Shown here: positions 1 through 12,871 of the stretch, piece by piece
Layout of the letters: every line of letters starts with the position of its first letter
Numbering within the stretch: position 1 is the stretch's first letter
Origin: Zygnema cylindricum
Lineage: Eukaryota > Streptophyta > Zygnematophyceae > Zygnematales > Zygnemataceae
Length of the DNA: 64,000 bases
Direction of reading: 5' to 3'
Assembly (NCBI GenBank): GCA_037447655.1
Contig: JBBHKE010002555.1
Span: 354,105 to 418,104, forward strand
Program-made: the position numbers and the translations under genes
The notes under the pieces: generated by a model
Database searches by the model: none
What the model was told of the DNA's origin: nothing
The model's input: only the letters and a program-made list of their open reading frames with translations

Positions 1-436
1 TTATGTATTGCAACCAAGTTTATCAAAGCAATGGCAAACTGTTTTCTGCATCTTTGACCTGTTGGTGTGATCACTCTGTTTGGTGCTTTCATGTGAAACT
101 TTGTGGAGTTATTCTATGATATAGAATATATATGTCTGTGAAGTTTCATTGTATTCCACTATCTCTGTAAGATTCTGTGAGCAGTCTAAGTGGTTAGTTT
201 GTGAAGCTGTCAGCTGTTTATGTGAAACTCTGGAGCCTATATCTTCTAGATTCCTTGGTGGATTTAGCTGTAACTTTGGGAGTTTATAGTGTATATGGTA
301 TACTGCCTATTGGTGCAGTTTGAGGTGATTCTGTTTAGTTTGGAGTAATCTGTGCTGTCTGAAACACAACTGTTTTTGAGGTAGTCTGTGGGTGTTTCCG
401 TGAGTAATCCATGGCTGAAATAGGCTATGGACAACA
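1..436 (+). repeat. 5' LTR of element A, 3' portion
   Basis: This is a direct repeat of 3592-4026 and ends in ACAACA immediately before the primer-binding site. It includes the first 26 bases of the gag frame, because the Gag ATG at 411 is inside the LTR. The upstream half is outside the window. About seven substitutions over 436 bases separate it from the 3' LTR, suggesting a fairly recent insertion. Confidence 0.85.
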
Positions 437-2099
437 GGTTATGGGCCCACACCCATGGCTACCTATATTTGATGGATCAAAATATCACTACTGGAAGTGT
501 GCGCTTGAGAGCTTCTTCGAGATGATGGAGCTAATGGATGTGGTGGACGGTACCTTGGCCGAAACATCAAATGACTGGAAAAGGAAAAATCATGAGTGTC
601 TAAGGGTTATCAAGAACTCCTTGACTGAGGATTTGGTAATGTCATACCTAAGTTTTAAAAGGGCAGCTGAATTATGGAAGAGCTTAGAATGTATGTATGC
701 AATGACGTCTTTATATCATTTGCTCAACAGTGTTACCAAAATAGTTGAACACAAGTATGTAGGAGGTAGTATGGAGAAACACTATATTGACTTACAAGTA
801 TTATTTGCAGAAAATGATTTGGCAGGGGGAAACTTTAGAGATGCTCAACAAGCTATCTTGTTAATGAGAAGTCTACCTAAAGAATATAAGAGTGCACTAG
901 ATCGATTGATTTTAATTGATAAAAATGATTGGAGTATAACTGTAGCTAGACGAGCTATTCTAGATGAAGAGGCAAATAGAAAGGTTTTATCAAGTGAAAG
1001 GAATATGAAGGAATCTAAGTCTCAGTTTCAGAAATTTAAAGGTAATAGTGAGTTCGGAGATCGGCCAAAGAATTGTTTTTACTGTAATGATTTAGGACAT
1101 ACCTTCAGGGTATGTCCATCGTATAAAAGTGCATGTGTTACAGGGAATTTCAGAGATGGATGGGACAACACCCTAGTTCGAACCCTAACAAGAAAGGAAT
1201 CAAGTGCTTTCGTGAGTGAGAGACAAGACTCGACAAATGACAAAAGGCATACACCGTGTGTTGACGAATTTATGTATTTACCGACCTCCTGTGGTGTTTG
1301 GAATGGAGTAAAGAAGGAGGTGACAGAAAAGGATTTAATGTCTGTCCCTTTTCCCAACGTCAGATTGGTGAGTAACAAAGAGTTACAGGAGGAAGAGTTG
1401 GTTGAAGTAAAAGAAATTAGAGGAAGAGAAGGTCACTTGGAAGTGGAAGCCGAAAAATACTTAAACATAAAGACTAATAAACTAAACCCAATTTTTCTAG
1501 AAGGACCGGGCGAAAATATGAAGAAAACTGAAATTAGGAATGAGGTGTATAATGTGGAAACTGGTGGAAGGAGTTATGTCACCGAAGATAGTGTGGTGAA
1601 GGACGAAACAGAGAAGGACACGATTTCTGGTACCTTATCAAGTGAAAAATCTGTGAGTGAAAATTGCTTACAAGAAAGTTTGTTAACTAAAGCAAGAGGA
1701 GTTGAAGGAGGAGATGGACACTTACAAGCAGAAACTAGAAGTAAGGTGGCCGTGAAAATTGGTGAACTAGGAGAAAAACAAAGAAAAACTGTTCAAAAAA
1801 TTGGAGTGAGAAAAGAAGTTTGTGGGAGTGAAAAATGCAATAAAAATGCAGAAGTTAAAAGAGTGCAGCTGAAAAGAAGAAGAATCAAAATTAAAATTTC
1901 TCAAATGAATGAAGTTGACGGAAGTAGCAAATCTATGGAGAAAAACATAAAGGTGAAACAGAAAACTAGTATTTGTGACTTTAAACGAGTAGAAAATTGT
2001 GATAGAAATGTAAACTGTCAAACAAGACAAAAGATCATGAAGAAAACAAAAAGAAGATGTAATATTCAAAGGATCAAGGGTAGAAGAAAACATGCTTAG
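411..2099 (+). CDS. gag: Gag polyprotein of element A, with long charged tail
   Basis: This 562-residue open frame encodes the structural Gag that would form the virus-like particle and bind element RNA. Residues 1-20 span the LTR end and translated primer site (QVMGP). A UBN2-type Gag core follows to about residue 200 (YWKCALESFFE, then the AELWKSLE helix). A CCHC knuckle, C-FY-C-NDLG-H-TFRV-C, lies near residues 222-235. After it, instead of the protease motif of relatives, come about 320 residues rich in Lys, Glu and Arg, ending in basic clusters. The start at 411 matches the position used by every relative. The frame is intact while nearby pol genes are broken. The function of the charged tail is unknown. 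Confidence 0.8.
   Translation: MAEIGYGQQVMGPHPWLPIFDGSKYHYWKCALESFFEMMELMDVVDGTLAETSNDWKRKNHECLRVIKNSLTEDLVMSYLSFKRAAELWKSLECMYAMTSLYHLLNSVTKIVEHKYVGGSMEKHYIDLQVLFAENDLAGGNFRDAQQAILLMRSLPKEYKSALDRLILIDKNDWSITVARRAILDEEANRKVLSSERNMKESKSQFQKFKGNSEFGDRPKNCFYCNDLGHTFRVCPSYKSACVTGNFRDGWDNTLVRTLTRKESSAFVSERQDSTNDKRHTPCVDEFMYLPTSCGVWNGVKKEVTEKDLMSVPFPNVRLVSNKELQEEELVEVKEIRGREGHLEVEAEKYLNIKTNKLNPIFLEGPGENMKKTEIRNEVYNVETGGRSYVTEDSVVKDETEKDTISGTLSSEKSVSENCLQESLLTKARGVEGGDGHLQAETRSKVAVKIGELGEKQRKTVQKIGVRKEVCGSEKCNKNAEVKRVQLKRRRIKIKISQMNEVDGSSKSMEKNIKVKQKTSICDFKRVENCDRNVNCQTRQKIMKKTKRRCNIQRIKGRRKHA
437..450 (+). promoter_or_regulatory. Primer-binding site of element A (half-tRNA-iMet type)
   Basis: GGTTATGGGCCCAC directly follows the LTR end. 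It complements the anticodon-stem and loop region of initiator tRNA-Met rather than its 3' end, as in Drosophila copia, where a cleaved 5' half-tRNA primes minus-strand synthesis. It lies within the gag frame. Confidence 0.8.
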
Positions 2100-3051
2100 A
2101 AAGTGATCAAGAAAAGAGAGCGGAAGAAATGATTTTCTGGAGGATATTTCTGAAGAATGTGAATTTAGAGAAATCTTAGTTTTTGGAAAAACTTATTTTA
2201 CAGGCATGTCTTATAAAGACAACTTTGTTTGACATTCTATTTGTTTTTGGTTGGACTTTAGATTTGTATTCTTCCTTGTTGCGTTAGTTGAAAAGAAACA
2301 AAAAGATTTATTTATGTATTTTTGAAAACGAAGGAGGTGGTGGAAGCAATGACTTGTTCAGGAACGAAAATTTCGGGAGACATGGCAGAGCGCAGCGAAA
2401 GCAGTGGAGAATCATTGGAAGAAGTTCGCGTCGCGAAGAGCGACGCAGCATAGCGGCGCAACAAAAGGAGTGGTGTTGTATGACACTTACACGCTGATTA
2501 TTTTATTCCAGGTACAGGCGACTAAACATTCAGGGGTTATGCATTTATGGCATAAGAGGAGCTATTAGATGACACTTTTTTCAAGAAGGCAGCAAGCGAC
2601 TGGGAATTGGCAGAGGGCAGCAGGAGTAATGGCGATGTCGACAAAGCACTTGTGATGTGGGGTTTGTGCTAAATATATTGTTTGATGAATAGTGGAGGCT
2701 GATACAGAATTTTGAATATTTAAATATATATATATTTTTTTTGGTTTCTTTTGTTTATACATTAGAGTGGAAACATTTGCGTACAGCATGGACTAATGAG
2801 TCTAAAGCTTTAGGGGAGTATAGAATTTGAAAGCTTTAGTCTCAGTAGATGAGGCTATGAGGAGGAAGTCAAAGGTGAAAAAGAGCAGCAGTTAGAACTG
2901 CGATGTCAAACTAGCGCAGCGTAGCAGCATAGCAGTACACGCTGCACTTTGTATTCATACTGCGCTGCGATGTCAAACTAGCGCAGCGTAGCAACATAGC
3001 ATTACACGCTGCATAATTTTCTGGGTGCACGAAACTAAATTTTCGGGGGAG
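2100..3051 (+). other. Non-coding internal region of element A with a 49-bp direct repeat and PPT
   Basis: No copia enzyme domain is readable here. Two 49-base units at 2898-2946 and 2965-3013 are near-identical and rich in GCAGC/GCTGC words. The purine-rich tract at about 3041-3051 (CGGGGGAG at its end) directly precedes the 3' LTR and fits the polypurine tract that primes plus-strand synthesis. A short open frame at 2288-2497 is basic and low in complexity, and I do not call it a gene. Confidence 0.6.
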
Positions 3052-4026
3052 TGTTGTTTTGAAAAGTCAGTTTCGTGCGTACGAGACAGTTTGCCCGTAA
3101 CTGCTAATTGGATTTAATATGGAGGTTTGAATAGATTCACGGATTGGGGGAGCGAACGGATTGATATAATTAAAGTGACGTAAAAGACTCATTGAGTGGT
3201 GTGAACAAGCTGTGACAAATGGACGGCGGATCGCGAAGCGATCCGATGTAAAATAAACGGAATAGGCGCCGCCGGTACGGCGGAGCTGCGACGCAGTTAA
3301 GTCAACGTAGCTGCGGCTATTTGTATGACCCGTACGGACAAGCGCGGACAGCGCAGCTAGCGCAGCTGCGGATAATAAGACTAGGATAGATCTCGAGTAA
3401 TGATGATTGTACGGTAGTGGTAGCTTAGTAGTTGCTTAGTGGTAGCTTGGTTTCTGACATACGAAGAGTACGGTGTAAATATTCTGTATCACAGAGGTTT
3501 GTCCTTTTGACTAGTTAGGTTATTAGAGTAGATACAGTACGGCTGGTATGCCTCCGTACTCTGAGTATAACTTGCAGGACTTAGATTATTTTATGTATTG
3601 CAACCAAGTTTATCAAAGCAATGGCAAACTGTTTTCTCCATCTTTGACCTGTTGGTGTGATCACTCTGTTTGGTGCTTTCATGTGAAACTTTGTGGAGTT
3701 ATTCTATGATATATAATATATATGTGTGTGAAGTTTCATTGTATTCCACTATCTCTGTAAGATTCTGTGAGCAGTCTAAGTGGTTAGTTTGTGAAGCTGT
3801 CAGCTGTTTATGTGAAACTCTGGAGCCTATATCTTCTAGATTCCTTGGTGGATTTAGCTGTAACTTTGGGAGTTTATAGTGTATATGGTATACTGCCTAT
3901 TGGTGCAGTTTGAGGTGATTCTGTTCAGTTTGGAGTAATCTGTGCTGTCTGAAACAGAGCTGTTTTTGAGGTAGTCTGTGGGTGTTTCCGTGAGTAATCC
4001 ATGGCTGAAATAGGATATGGACAACA
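3052..4026 (+). repeat. 3' LTR of element A (975 bp)
   Basis: It begins TGTTG and ends CAACA, a 5-base terminal inverted repeat. The U3 part carries GCGCAGC-rich words (around 3280-3370) and tandem variants of AGTGGTAGCTT (around 3414-3452), also seen in the family C LTR at 17186-17253. An ATG at 4001 repeats the Gag start but leads nowhere downstream. No antisense tRNA-like module was found in this clade I LTR. Confidence 0.85.
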
Positions 4027-6617
4027 GCCTTAACCCATAGGAGTTCCTTGAGGGCAGAGCTGGCTGCCATATATTACGACTCCATCGTGTAATGAGCCGT
4101 GACCTTCTTTAATTTGCTGCTCCAGCAGCAAGTTCCATTCCCAATTTTCAGAATGAAACCGGTTGTTGATTTCCGGCTTGGCATATCTCCATAGCTGGCA
4201 TCGCTCCAAGTCTGTAATTTTACCTCTCCTCCACCGAGTATAAGCTCGAGGTTTCGGGTACCTGCCAGGTTTCTCAGAACCCTCTTTGCTGCTTCCCAAT
4301 CTGCTCTTTTAGGATTCTGAAGACTCCTAGTTAAGACTCCTACAGCTCTAGCGATGTCAAGCCTCGTACAATTTATAAAATAAATAAGACTTCCCACTAC
4401 TTGTCTGTATGGCTTTGTAGCCATAAACTCTTCCTCCCCTGACTCTAAGCTTTCACTAACCATTATGCCTGAGTCTGATTCACTTCCCTTCAACTTCTAC
4501 CTATCTTCCATGGGAGTTACAAATCCCTTCACATCTTTCATCTCAAATTTTTCCAGCATGTTCCCTATAACTTCTTTTTGGGTTAGCATAATCAATCTGT
4601 TATCTCTATCCCTTTCAACTTGTATGCCCAGATTATATTTAGCCTCACCGAGGTCTTTCATTTCAAACTTAGACCTGAAAGCTGCCTTAATACGGTTTAT
4701 TTCATCTATGGATTTGCTTATTCGTAAAAGATCATCCACATATACAACGATATAAAGAATTCCATCTTCCCCTTGTAAGACATATACTGAGTGATCTGAG
4801 CTGATTCTTTTGAATCATAGACTAGTCAAAAATTCATCTAGCTTTAGATTCCATTGCCTGGGGGCTTGTTTCAGCCCATACAGAGATTTTATCAGTTTAC
4901 AGACTGACTTTTCTTTTCTTTTTTCTTCATACATTTCAAGCTCATGCGTATAAATAGTTTTTTCTAACTCTCCATGCAAAAAGGCTGTCTTATCATCCAT
5001 CTGATGAATTTCCATGTTATCTATAGCAGCTATACTCAACAAAATTCTTACGGTAGGAAATCTGACGACTGGGGAGAAAGTTTCCTCAAAGTCAATACCT
5101 TCTTTCTGGTTGTGCTCTTTGGCCACAAGTGTGGCCTTATATCTTTCGATTGTGTTGTTCGGATTCAGTTTGACTTTGAAGATCCCCTTGCTTCCAATGG
5201 CTTTCCTCCTCGGAGGCAGGTCCACAAGCTCCTATGTCTGTGCCTCAATGATCGACTTCATCTCATTGTTGGCCGCCTCAATCCAGTGGTTTCTCTTTGG
5301 TGATGAGAAGGCCTCTTTGATGGTCATAGGCTCCCCTGATGCTGTAGAAAAAGCAAAGTGAGAACTGGTTTGCAGATGACTGCTAGATCTTCTTCCCCCC
5401 AGAAATTCTGAAGCTGAAATGGTCGCCAATCTCCGATTTTGTGGTGCTGAAACTGCCGCAGGATCCGAAGGGTTAACAGTCTGTTCCTCCGGAGTGTGAT
5501 AGAATGGAGAAGCATCCGTAGTAGGAACAAGCGGTGTAGTAGCAGAAGGTGTTATGGGAGGGGGTTGCACTGGAAAATACACCTGATGTTGATGGTGAAA
5601 GATGACATACTCCTGTTTCTTGTTTTCTGTCGCCTCATCTGTGACTTTGAACAGATCAACTGAATCCTGTTCATCTTTAATCTGAATGTTCCGATACACA
5701 AAGATTTTTTGTTTATCTAAGACATACACTCTGTACCCCTTTGCATTATCATCATACCCCAAGAGAATTCCTGCTAAGCTTTTGGCTTCCATTTTCCACT
5801 TATCTGGTGAGTTATCTAAAATAAAGCACTTACTTCCAAACACCTTAAAGTGACTAATATCTGGTACTTTTCCTGTCCAATGCTCATAAGGGGTAGAGCT
5901 GACAGATCTAGATGCAACTCTATTCTTTATATAAACCGCACAGTTAAGTGCTTCAGCCCAGAATTTCAGATCTATACCTTTGTCCGCAAGCATGGATCTA
6001 GCAATTTCTGTGACTGTCCTGTTTAGTCTTTCAGAAACTCCATTCTGTTCTGGAGTATACAAAACTGTCAGATTGAGACTTATACCCTCTTCAAGTAGAA
6101 ATTGCTTGAACTCGATAGAGGTGTATTCACCTCCATTATGCGATCTGAACGCCAAGATCGGAACTCCATGTAGCTTCTCTGCCCAAAGCTTGTAGTGCTT
6201 GAAGTGAGTGAACACTTAATTCTTGTTCTTCATAAAATAAACTTTGGTGTACCTGGAGAAATCATCAATGAATGTGACCATATATTGAACTCCTCCAGCC
6301 GATGCTACTTGGGACGGTCCGAGGACATCCGAATGAATGAGCTGGAGGACTCTTGTAGATCTATTTTCTGTCTCATGTGGAAATGGCAACTTATGAATCT
6401 TGCCTAGTGAGCAACCATCACATGTTTTAATAGATTGAGATGTGAGAGAAACACCTTTAACTTTCCCAGTATTCACCATCTTTTTCAGACTTTCATAATT
6501 AATATGTCCTAACCTTTTATGCCATAATTCATTCTCAGATGACACACTTGAATACAAAACATCTTTTTCTTTGCATTCGGCCATGTCCATCCTGTACATC
6601 TTACAGGCATCTCTAGT
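4027..6617 (-). pseudogene. pol: Element B pol: integrase, RT and partial RNase H (stops)
   Basis: Integrase begins at about 6600 with the zinc-binding WHKRLGHINYESL and CDGCSLGK motifs. The catalytic core follows, with IHSDVLGP, then SHNGGEY (expected SDNGGEY, so the second Asp is His), then NGVSERLNRT. A proline/threonine-rich linker (about 5460-5600) leads to RT motifs KVKLNPNNTIERYKA, HQMDDKTAFLHGELE and YGLKQAPRQWN. The RNase H part shows WSDASYGD and stops at LWVK beside element A. In-frame stops occur near 6617, 6216, 5230, 4815 and 4090. The copia order of domains is clear, but the enzyme cannot be made as one protein. Confidence 0.85.
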
Positions 6618-7958
6618 TCATGTTACTGCTATTTTGCCTAGCTTACTAACAACCTTTCTCCCCCTTTTAAGAGTGACTTCAAAACCTTTACTCTCTACTA
6701 AAGTAGAAAAGAGATTCTTCTTAAAATCTGGAACATGTAAAACATTGTGGAGAGTTCTTTCTAGAGACTTTCCCTCTACATCTACCATTAGAAATACACC
6801 CCCCCTAGCCGATGACTGGACACTCATGCCACATGCATAATATATATTTTTCAGAGGAGTTTGCTTTAAATTTGTAAAAATGGCTTTGTCCCAGCACATG
6901 TGGGGCGATGCCCCAGTGTCCATGATCCATCCATTGTCTTTGGGACCCTCCATTGCTGCCGCCATAGCAAATAACTCCGCATCCTCTTCATCATTGAAGC
7001 CTTGAGGTGAATCTGCATCATCTGCAAAGGTTGGAAAAAATGCATTCCCTCGTGATGGATTGCCAGAAAAGCCTTGGTGAAACTCGCTTTGTTGCGAACC
7101 AGGCCTGTATAAACCAGTTTCATTTGCCTTTTTCAGTTTTGGACAGTACCTATAACCATGTCCCCTCTCATAACAATAAAAGCAAGCGTTAGAAGACTGT
7201 CTATTTGGCCTTTGACTGCCCTGATTAAACTGGTTCTGATTCTGATTAAACTGGTTTTGAGTCTGGTTAAATGGGTTTCGGTTCTGATTAAACTTATTTT
7301 TCCTTTTCAAATCTATACTGAAAGCCTCTAATATCTTTTCACCATCAAGGACCTTACTTGTAGATTCTTCCTCTAGTATAAGATTATAAGCTAACTGAAA
7401 AGTCCAGCTAGACTTACTATGCCCTTTCAAAGCTGCGGACACTCCCTTCATATGACTAGGGAGACTTGTAATAAGTAAAGCAGCTTGCTGGAACTCTAGA
7501 AAAGTTCCACCAGCTGAAGAGTGTGCATCAATGAGTTCCCTAAACTTATCAAAATACTCGGTCATAGATCCCCCCGAGAATTTGTAGTCCCAGATCTGGC
7601 CAGCCACCAGAAGCTCCTCCAAAACGTTCGCTTTTTTGTGGGAATTTTTCAGTGAAGTCCAAATCTCGCTCGCCTTTTTCATCTCGAGCCGCGACATAAC
7701 CGGACTCTCTGAGATACAAAGAATCAAATTATTTCGAGCGAGAGAGTTCTTGTTAGCCCAACTCGGATCCGTTTCAGCAAGAGATCCATCGAAGACCCCC
7801 ATCAAGTCAACAGTTTCAAAAGATGATTCAACCATAGCTGCCCAGTATGCATACTTCTGGCCGTTGAAGACAGGAATTCTGGACGAAAGGCCCATAATCT
7901 GTTGTTCTACAACCACAGTTGCAGGTGGAGGTCCACCAGTAGTAGTGGATGTAGACAT
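6618..7958 (-). CDS. gag: Element B Gag-protease polyprotein segment
   Basis: An open frame of about 447 codons from the ATG at 7958, chosen because the family C relative starts at the same MSTST motif. The N terminus is Thr/Pro-rich and encoded by the LTR, followed by the translated primer site (EQQIMGLSS), the UBN2 Gag core, an Asn/Gln-rich tract of NQFNQ repeats (plus-strand 7200-7300), the CCHC knuckle C-FY-C-YERG-H-GYRY-C, and a protease active site GWIMDTGAS near residue 343. It ends in a stop just upstream of the integrase zinc motif where relatives read through. Gag and protease look intact, so some function in trans is possible. Confidence 0.8.
   Translation of the reverse strand: MSTSTTTGGPPPATVVVEQQIMGLSSRIPVFNGQKYAYWAAMVESSFETVDLMGVFDGSLAETDPSWANKNSLARNNLILCISESPVMSRLEMKKASEIWTSLKNSHKKANVLEELLVAGQIWDYKFSGGSMTEYFDKFRELIDAHSSAGGTFLEFQQAALLITSLPSHMKGVSAALKGHSKSSWTFQLAYNLILEEESTSKVLDGEKILEAFSIDLKRKNKFNQNRNPFNQTQNQFNQNQNQFNQGSQRPNRQSSNACFYCYERGHGYRYCPKLKKANETGLYRPGSQQSEFHQGFSGNPSRGNAFFPTFADDADSPQGFNDEEDAELFAMAAAMEGPKDNGWIMDTGASPHMCWDKAIFTNLKQTPLKNIYYACGMSVQSSARGGVFLMVDVEGKSLERTLHNVLHVPDFKKNLFSTLVESKGFEVTLKRGRKVVSKLGKIAVT
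7887..7899 (-). promoter_or_regulatory. Degenerate primer-binding site of element B
   Basis: On the minus strand, GATTATGGGCC follows the LTR terminus ACAACA. It matches the initiator tRNA-Met anticodon-half complement with a few changes. It encodes the QQIMG part of Gag. Confidence 0.6.
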
Positions 7959-8886
7959 AGACTTCAGCAAAAGCTACCAGAAATCCTATCAAACAACCAA
8001 CTTTGATATAACACAAAAACTGCTCACAGTTTCCAAATATCACCAAAATCTACAATATTACAGTATCACATGAAGTCTGCCAATCCCCAAAATTGCAGCC
8101 AAATTGAACTAGTATACAATAAGATACAACACTTGGAAGTTTCCCAAAAACTGTCCCTTAGAGAGGTAGATCTCAATACTGGATGATTACAATTTTGGCT
8201 AAGTCCTAACTTCTCACAGAGAGTATCTACTGAAAACTAACTAATCCGATGTCTACACCTGGAACAGCAGTACTGTACTACACTACGACAAGGTACCGAA
8301 TCAGTACACTTGTGTGAGTACGTCCAAACCCTATTTGACTACTAAACAAAAATATACTTAGTGGAACACTATATTCTAATCCGCTAAGTAAAAACTACTG
8401 TGTTTCAGATATGCAAATAGATTCCCGTACAGTAGTGTTGAAGGTGCGTAGTCTGCAGTGGATGCTAGCGTCCAGCCGACTGTTGATCAAGTGCTCCAAG
8501 TCACCTGAGATCGTACAAAGTGATGAGTCATTTGTGGTCCCACGTGAATCTCGTCCGTTCACTCGATTTGCATCTACGGTCGTCGTTGAATGTTGTACCA
8601 CTATCTTTGCGGACTATCGGTTGAGTCTCCGTCCGTGCGATTATTCAAGAGTATTCGTTCGATGTGTGACGCGTGGTAAAGTGTGTCGGTGCTTTCCCGA
8701 AAAACACGTATGATGTTTATTTTATGACGCGTGTCCCTACAGAAGTACAATACACTCAAAAGTACTACTGCTACTGTCACACTAAATGAGGTAAGTATGA
8801 AAACTTATCTAGACCAAAAATATTCTAAGTACTTGGTCTCTCCTCACAGCTCTGTTTAGTGAGTATAAAGATTTCTTATTTCAACA
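7900..8886 (-). repeat. 5' LTR of element B (right boundary tentative)
   Basis: The inner edge is set by the primer site. The outer edge at TTCAACA (8880-8886) is chosen because, on the minus strand, it gives a TGTTGAAAT start and a 987-base length typical of the neighbours. Part of the sequence near 8060-8160 resembles the R/U5 region of the family C LTR (TTTTTGGGAAACTTC followed by GTGTT). The partner LTR is outside the window, so the outer boundary is inferred. Confidence 0.5.
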
Positions 8887-9600
8887 GTCCTTATAGGCCC
8901 TTAAGTGCAACGAGCATCACAATTGATTTCCCCATTTTCTCAAATATGTTTCTTGTTACACATCACCTTCAAAGGGGTGGATGGTAGGGTAAACAATTCA
9001 TGGAACAAATGTCGATTCTACTGTTTGATAGTTGTAAAAATTATGTGTTTTCTTTGTACAACATTTTATTCATTCAGCCTTTGGTACGGAATTTACAGCG
9101 TTTCCTTTTTTTGTTTATAATTTACGCTTTCAGTGTTTCACGCTTAGGGCGATAGTGTCGAGCATACTCGCCTGTAATCAGAAAGTTAAAAAAAACATGA
9201 AAAATATGCGTAAACCCATTGTGCTTGCTCATTCGTGGAGAGTGCCGAAAATTTACCGCATACATATTTTTCCGTATTTTTGCTGTGACCAGGCAAGTGA
9301 TATTTATTTTCATATTTTGGCATTGTACTTGAAAATAAATTTCAGCCAAATTTACGAACAAAATGTATTTCGAACTAACCTATATATTTTGAACTTTGTC
9401 CTCTAGAAATGTATATATAAAATACTAACTATTTAATTTGGTTTTTATTAGGAGGAATCTTAATTTTGCGCTTTACAGTTCTAGCTTTCGTGAAAACCTA
9501 CCGTTACAAAATACCAATTGTACCTGGTAGCCCTATTCAGAGAATATTTTATTTTAGTTTATTTTTGCCGCCAAATTGTACGACAAAGAGAGGAATTTTA

Positions 9601-10145
9601 TCATAGTTCAAAAGTAGGTGAAAGTAGGCCCATACAATATGCCTTTAAGACCCATATTATATTGGTCGAAAAATGAAAAAAAAATAGTTACAAGGTTGAG
9701 TTGCACATAGATCGATAGAGAATTAAACGTCATTTCTAAATTTTGAAAAAAAATCGGACAAAAAAAACATTTTTTGTGAGTTTTGAGGTAAAACTTATTT
9801 AAACCGTTAGATTCAGACGATCGGGCGGTCTCTGAACAAAGTAGTGATCTAAGAAGATCACATGAAAAGCCCATAATACAACTTACGATAGGAGTATCTG
9901 TCATATTAGCGTCTGCAATTTTGAACCTCCGCGTGTTTAATTTTGAACCTCTGCGTGTTTTAGTTCGCTAAAAAATTTCGTCCGTCGGCGTGCGCTGAAC
10001 TATGATCATATGTCAGATTCGTACGTCCGTACAAGAGTGTCCACAACAAACACCCATACAGTATGCCTACTCTACGCGAGTTTAGTGCCAAGTTTTGTGC
10101 GCCTACCAAAGGCCTACCATAAAAACGCCTACTTTTGAACTATGA
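9601..10145. mobile_element. Candidate MITE-like segment with 20-bp terminal inverted repeats
   Basis: TCATAGTTCAAAAGTAGGTG at 9601-9620 is the reverse complement of 10126-10145 with one mismatch. The 545-base span has no coding. No clean target duplication is visible at the edges, so this is tentative. It could also be two inverted copies of a dispersed repeat. Confidence 0.35.
9917..9960 (+). repeat. 22-bp tandem duplication
   Basis: Two adjacent copies of AATTTTGAACCTCYGCGTGT plus TT, differing at one base. Confidence 0.8.
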
Positions 10146-10880
10146 ACTTTATAGATAATAAACAAGCAAATGATGATATGTCTGAAAAAGTTAAACGAAT
10201 TTTGTTTGCCGACTTCTAATATCGCCTTTTTTCGAACCACCTGCTATTTTGAACCACACATGCTGACAAAAATTAGAAGCTAAGCGACAATAATATTTGA
10301 TAGAGGTTTCCAAGTGAAACTGAACAAAAGAGGTTAAGATTTTTACAGCTTGCTTTTACGCGAACGACACGTTCCCCTAAAAAAAATGTCTTTTACAAAG
10401 GGACAAAATGAAAGTGAACCACCTCTCAGAATGCGACAAAACGTTATCTGACAATGTACCCCTAAAATCGCGAAAGCGTACGTTCATCAGAACCCTTTGC
10501 TGTACATAATGTCACATATCCAACGCCGTAAATAGTATTTGTAACGTCGGGTACCGTACAGAATTTCACATAACGCTGTCCGATCTTAACTGAGAACGTA
10601 GACAAGGACTTGTCGTTTCCTTCTATGTCATGGCGTACTCGGTACACCTTTATTCGGCACAGTCTTAACTGGAAACCAATTACCAAAACGTGCCGTTTCC
10701 TTTCATTTGTGTTGTTCGGTACACCAGTATTCGAAACAGGATTTCAGTACGTTAATTTTGGCAAATTATATTAATATACCAATCAATCCATATATAATTC
10801 AGTTTTGCATTCATTTTTTGCACTCACCCTCCCCTAATTTTCCTTTTATCCCCTATTCCTTATCACGTGTCCCCTCTAAA

Positions 10881-12711
<1,831 letters not shown>

Positions 12712-12871
12712 CACCCAAGCATATATTTTTCCCCATTTATATGTGAAACCGCAAATTTCGCACTCAATGTAAGGTCACATTTCTTGCCCAAAATAAATTC
12801 CTTGTTCGTATATACGTCCATTTCTTGATTAAGGCGAAAGTTTAAATCCCGTTAACACAATATGTTCCAAA
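12712..12871. other. Transition between polypyrimidine tract and D fragment
   Basis: Mixed-composition sequence with no recognisable gene or repeat. Confidence 0.4.

Larger units (their letters stand above)
1..4026 (+). mobile_element. Element A: gag-only copia-like LTR retrotransposon (5' end cut by window)
   Basis: Two direct LTR copies flank a body that encodes only Gag. Positions 1-436 repeat 3592-4026 with about seven differences. The right LTR begins TGTTG at 3052 after a purine tract and ends CAACA at 4026. No protease, integrase, RT or RNase H coding is visible between 2100 and 3051, so the element must borrow enzymes from a partner. It sits inside the RNase H region of minus-strand element B, which resumes at 4027 in the LWVK motif. 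The left flank and target duplication lie outside the window. Confidence 0.85.
4027..8886 (-). mobile_element. Element B: minus-strand copia element, interrupted by A at its RNase H
   Basis: Reading right to left: a 5' LTR (7900-8886), gag-protease, integrase, RT and the first half of RNase H. It ends at 4027 where element A interrupts it; the remaining RNase H and the 3' LTR should lie left of the window. It is closest to family C, sharing the MSTSTTT Gag start and the VEQQ(V/I)MGLSSR(I)P segment. It carries several stop codons, and the integrase motif RSDNGGEY reads with His in place of the catalytic Asp. Confidence 0.85.
8887..10880. other. AT-rich stretch without recognisable genes
   Basis: No conserved protein, tRNA or rRNA signal was seen. 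It holds a 22-base tandem duplication at 9917-9960 and the inverted-repeat pair described separately. It may be the non-repetitive flank of element B or old decayed repeat DNA. Open frames here are short and unlike known families. Confidence 0.5.

Noticed and set aside
2288-2497. 69-codon basic frame in element A internal region
   Set aside because: Low complexity, no relative elsewhere in the window and no supporting motif.
4465-5361. Plus-strand frames of 96-115 codons opposite element B pol
   Set aside because: Antisense shadows of RT and integrase coding with no recognisable domain.
8395-8713. Frames of 68-100 codons in the B LTR
   Set aside because: They overlap each other on both strands inside an LTR and have no domain.
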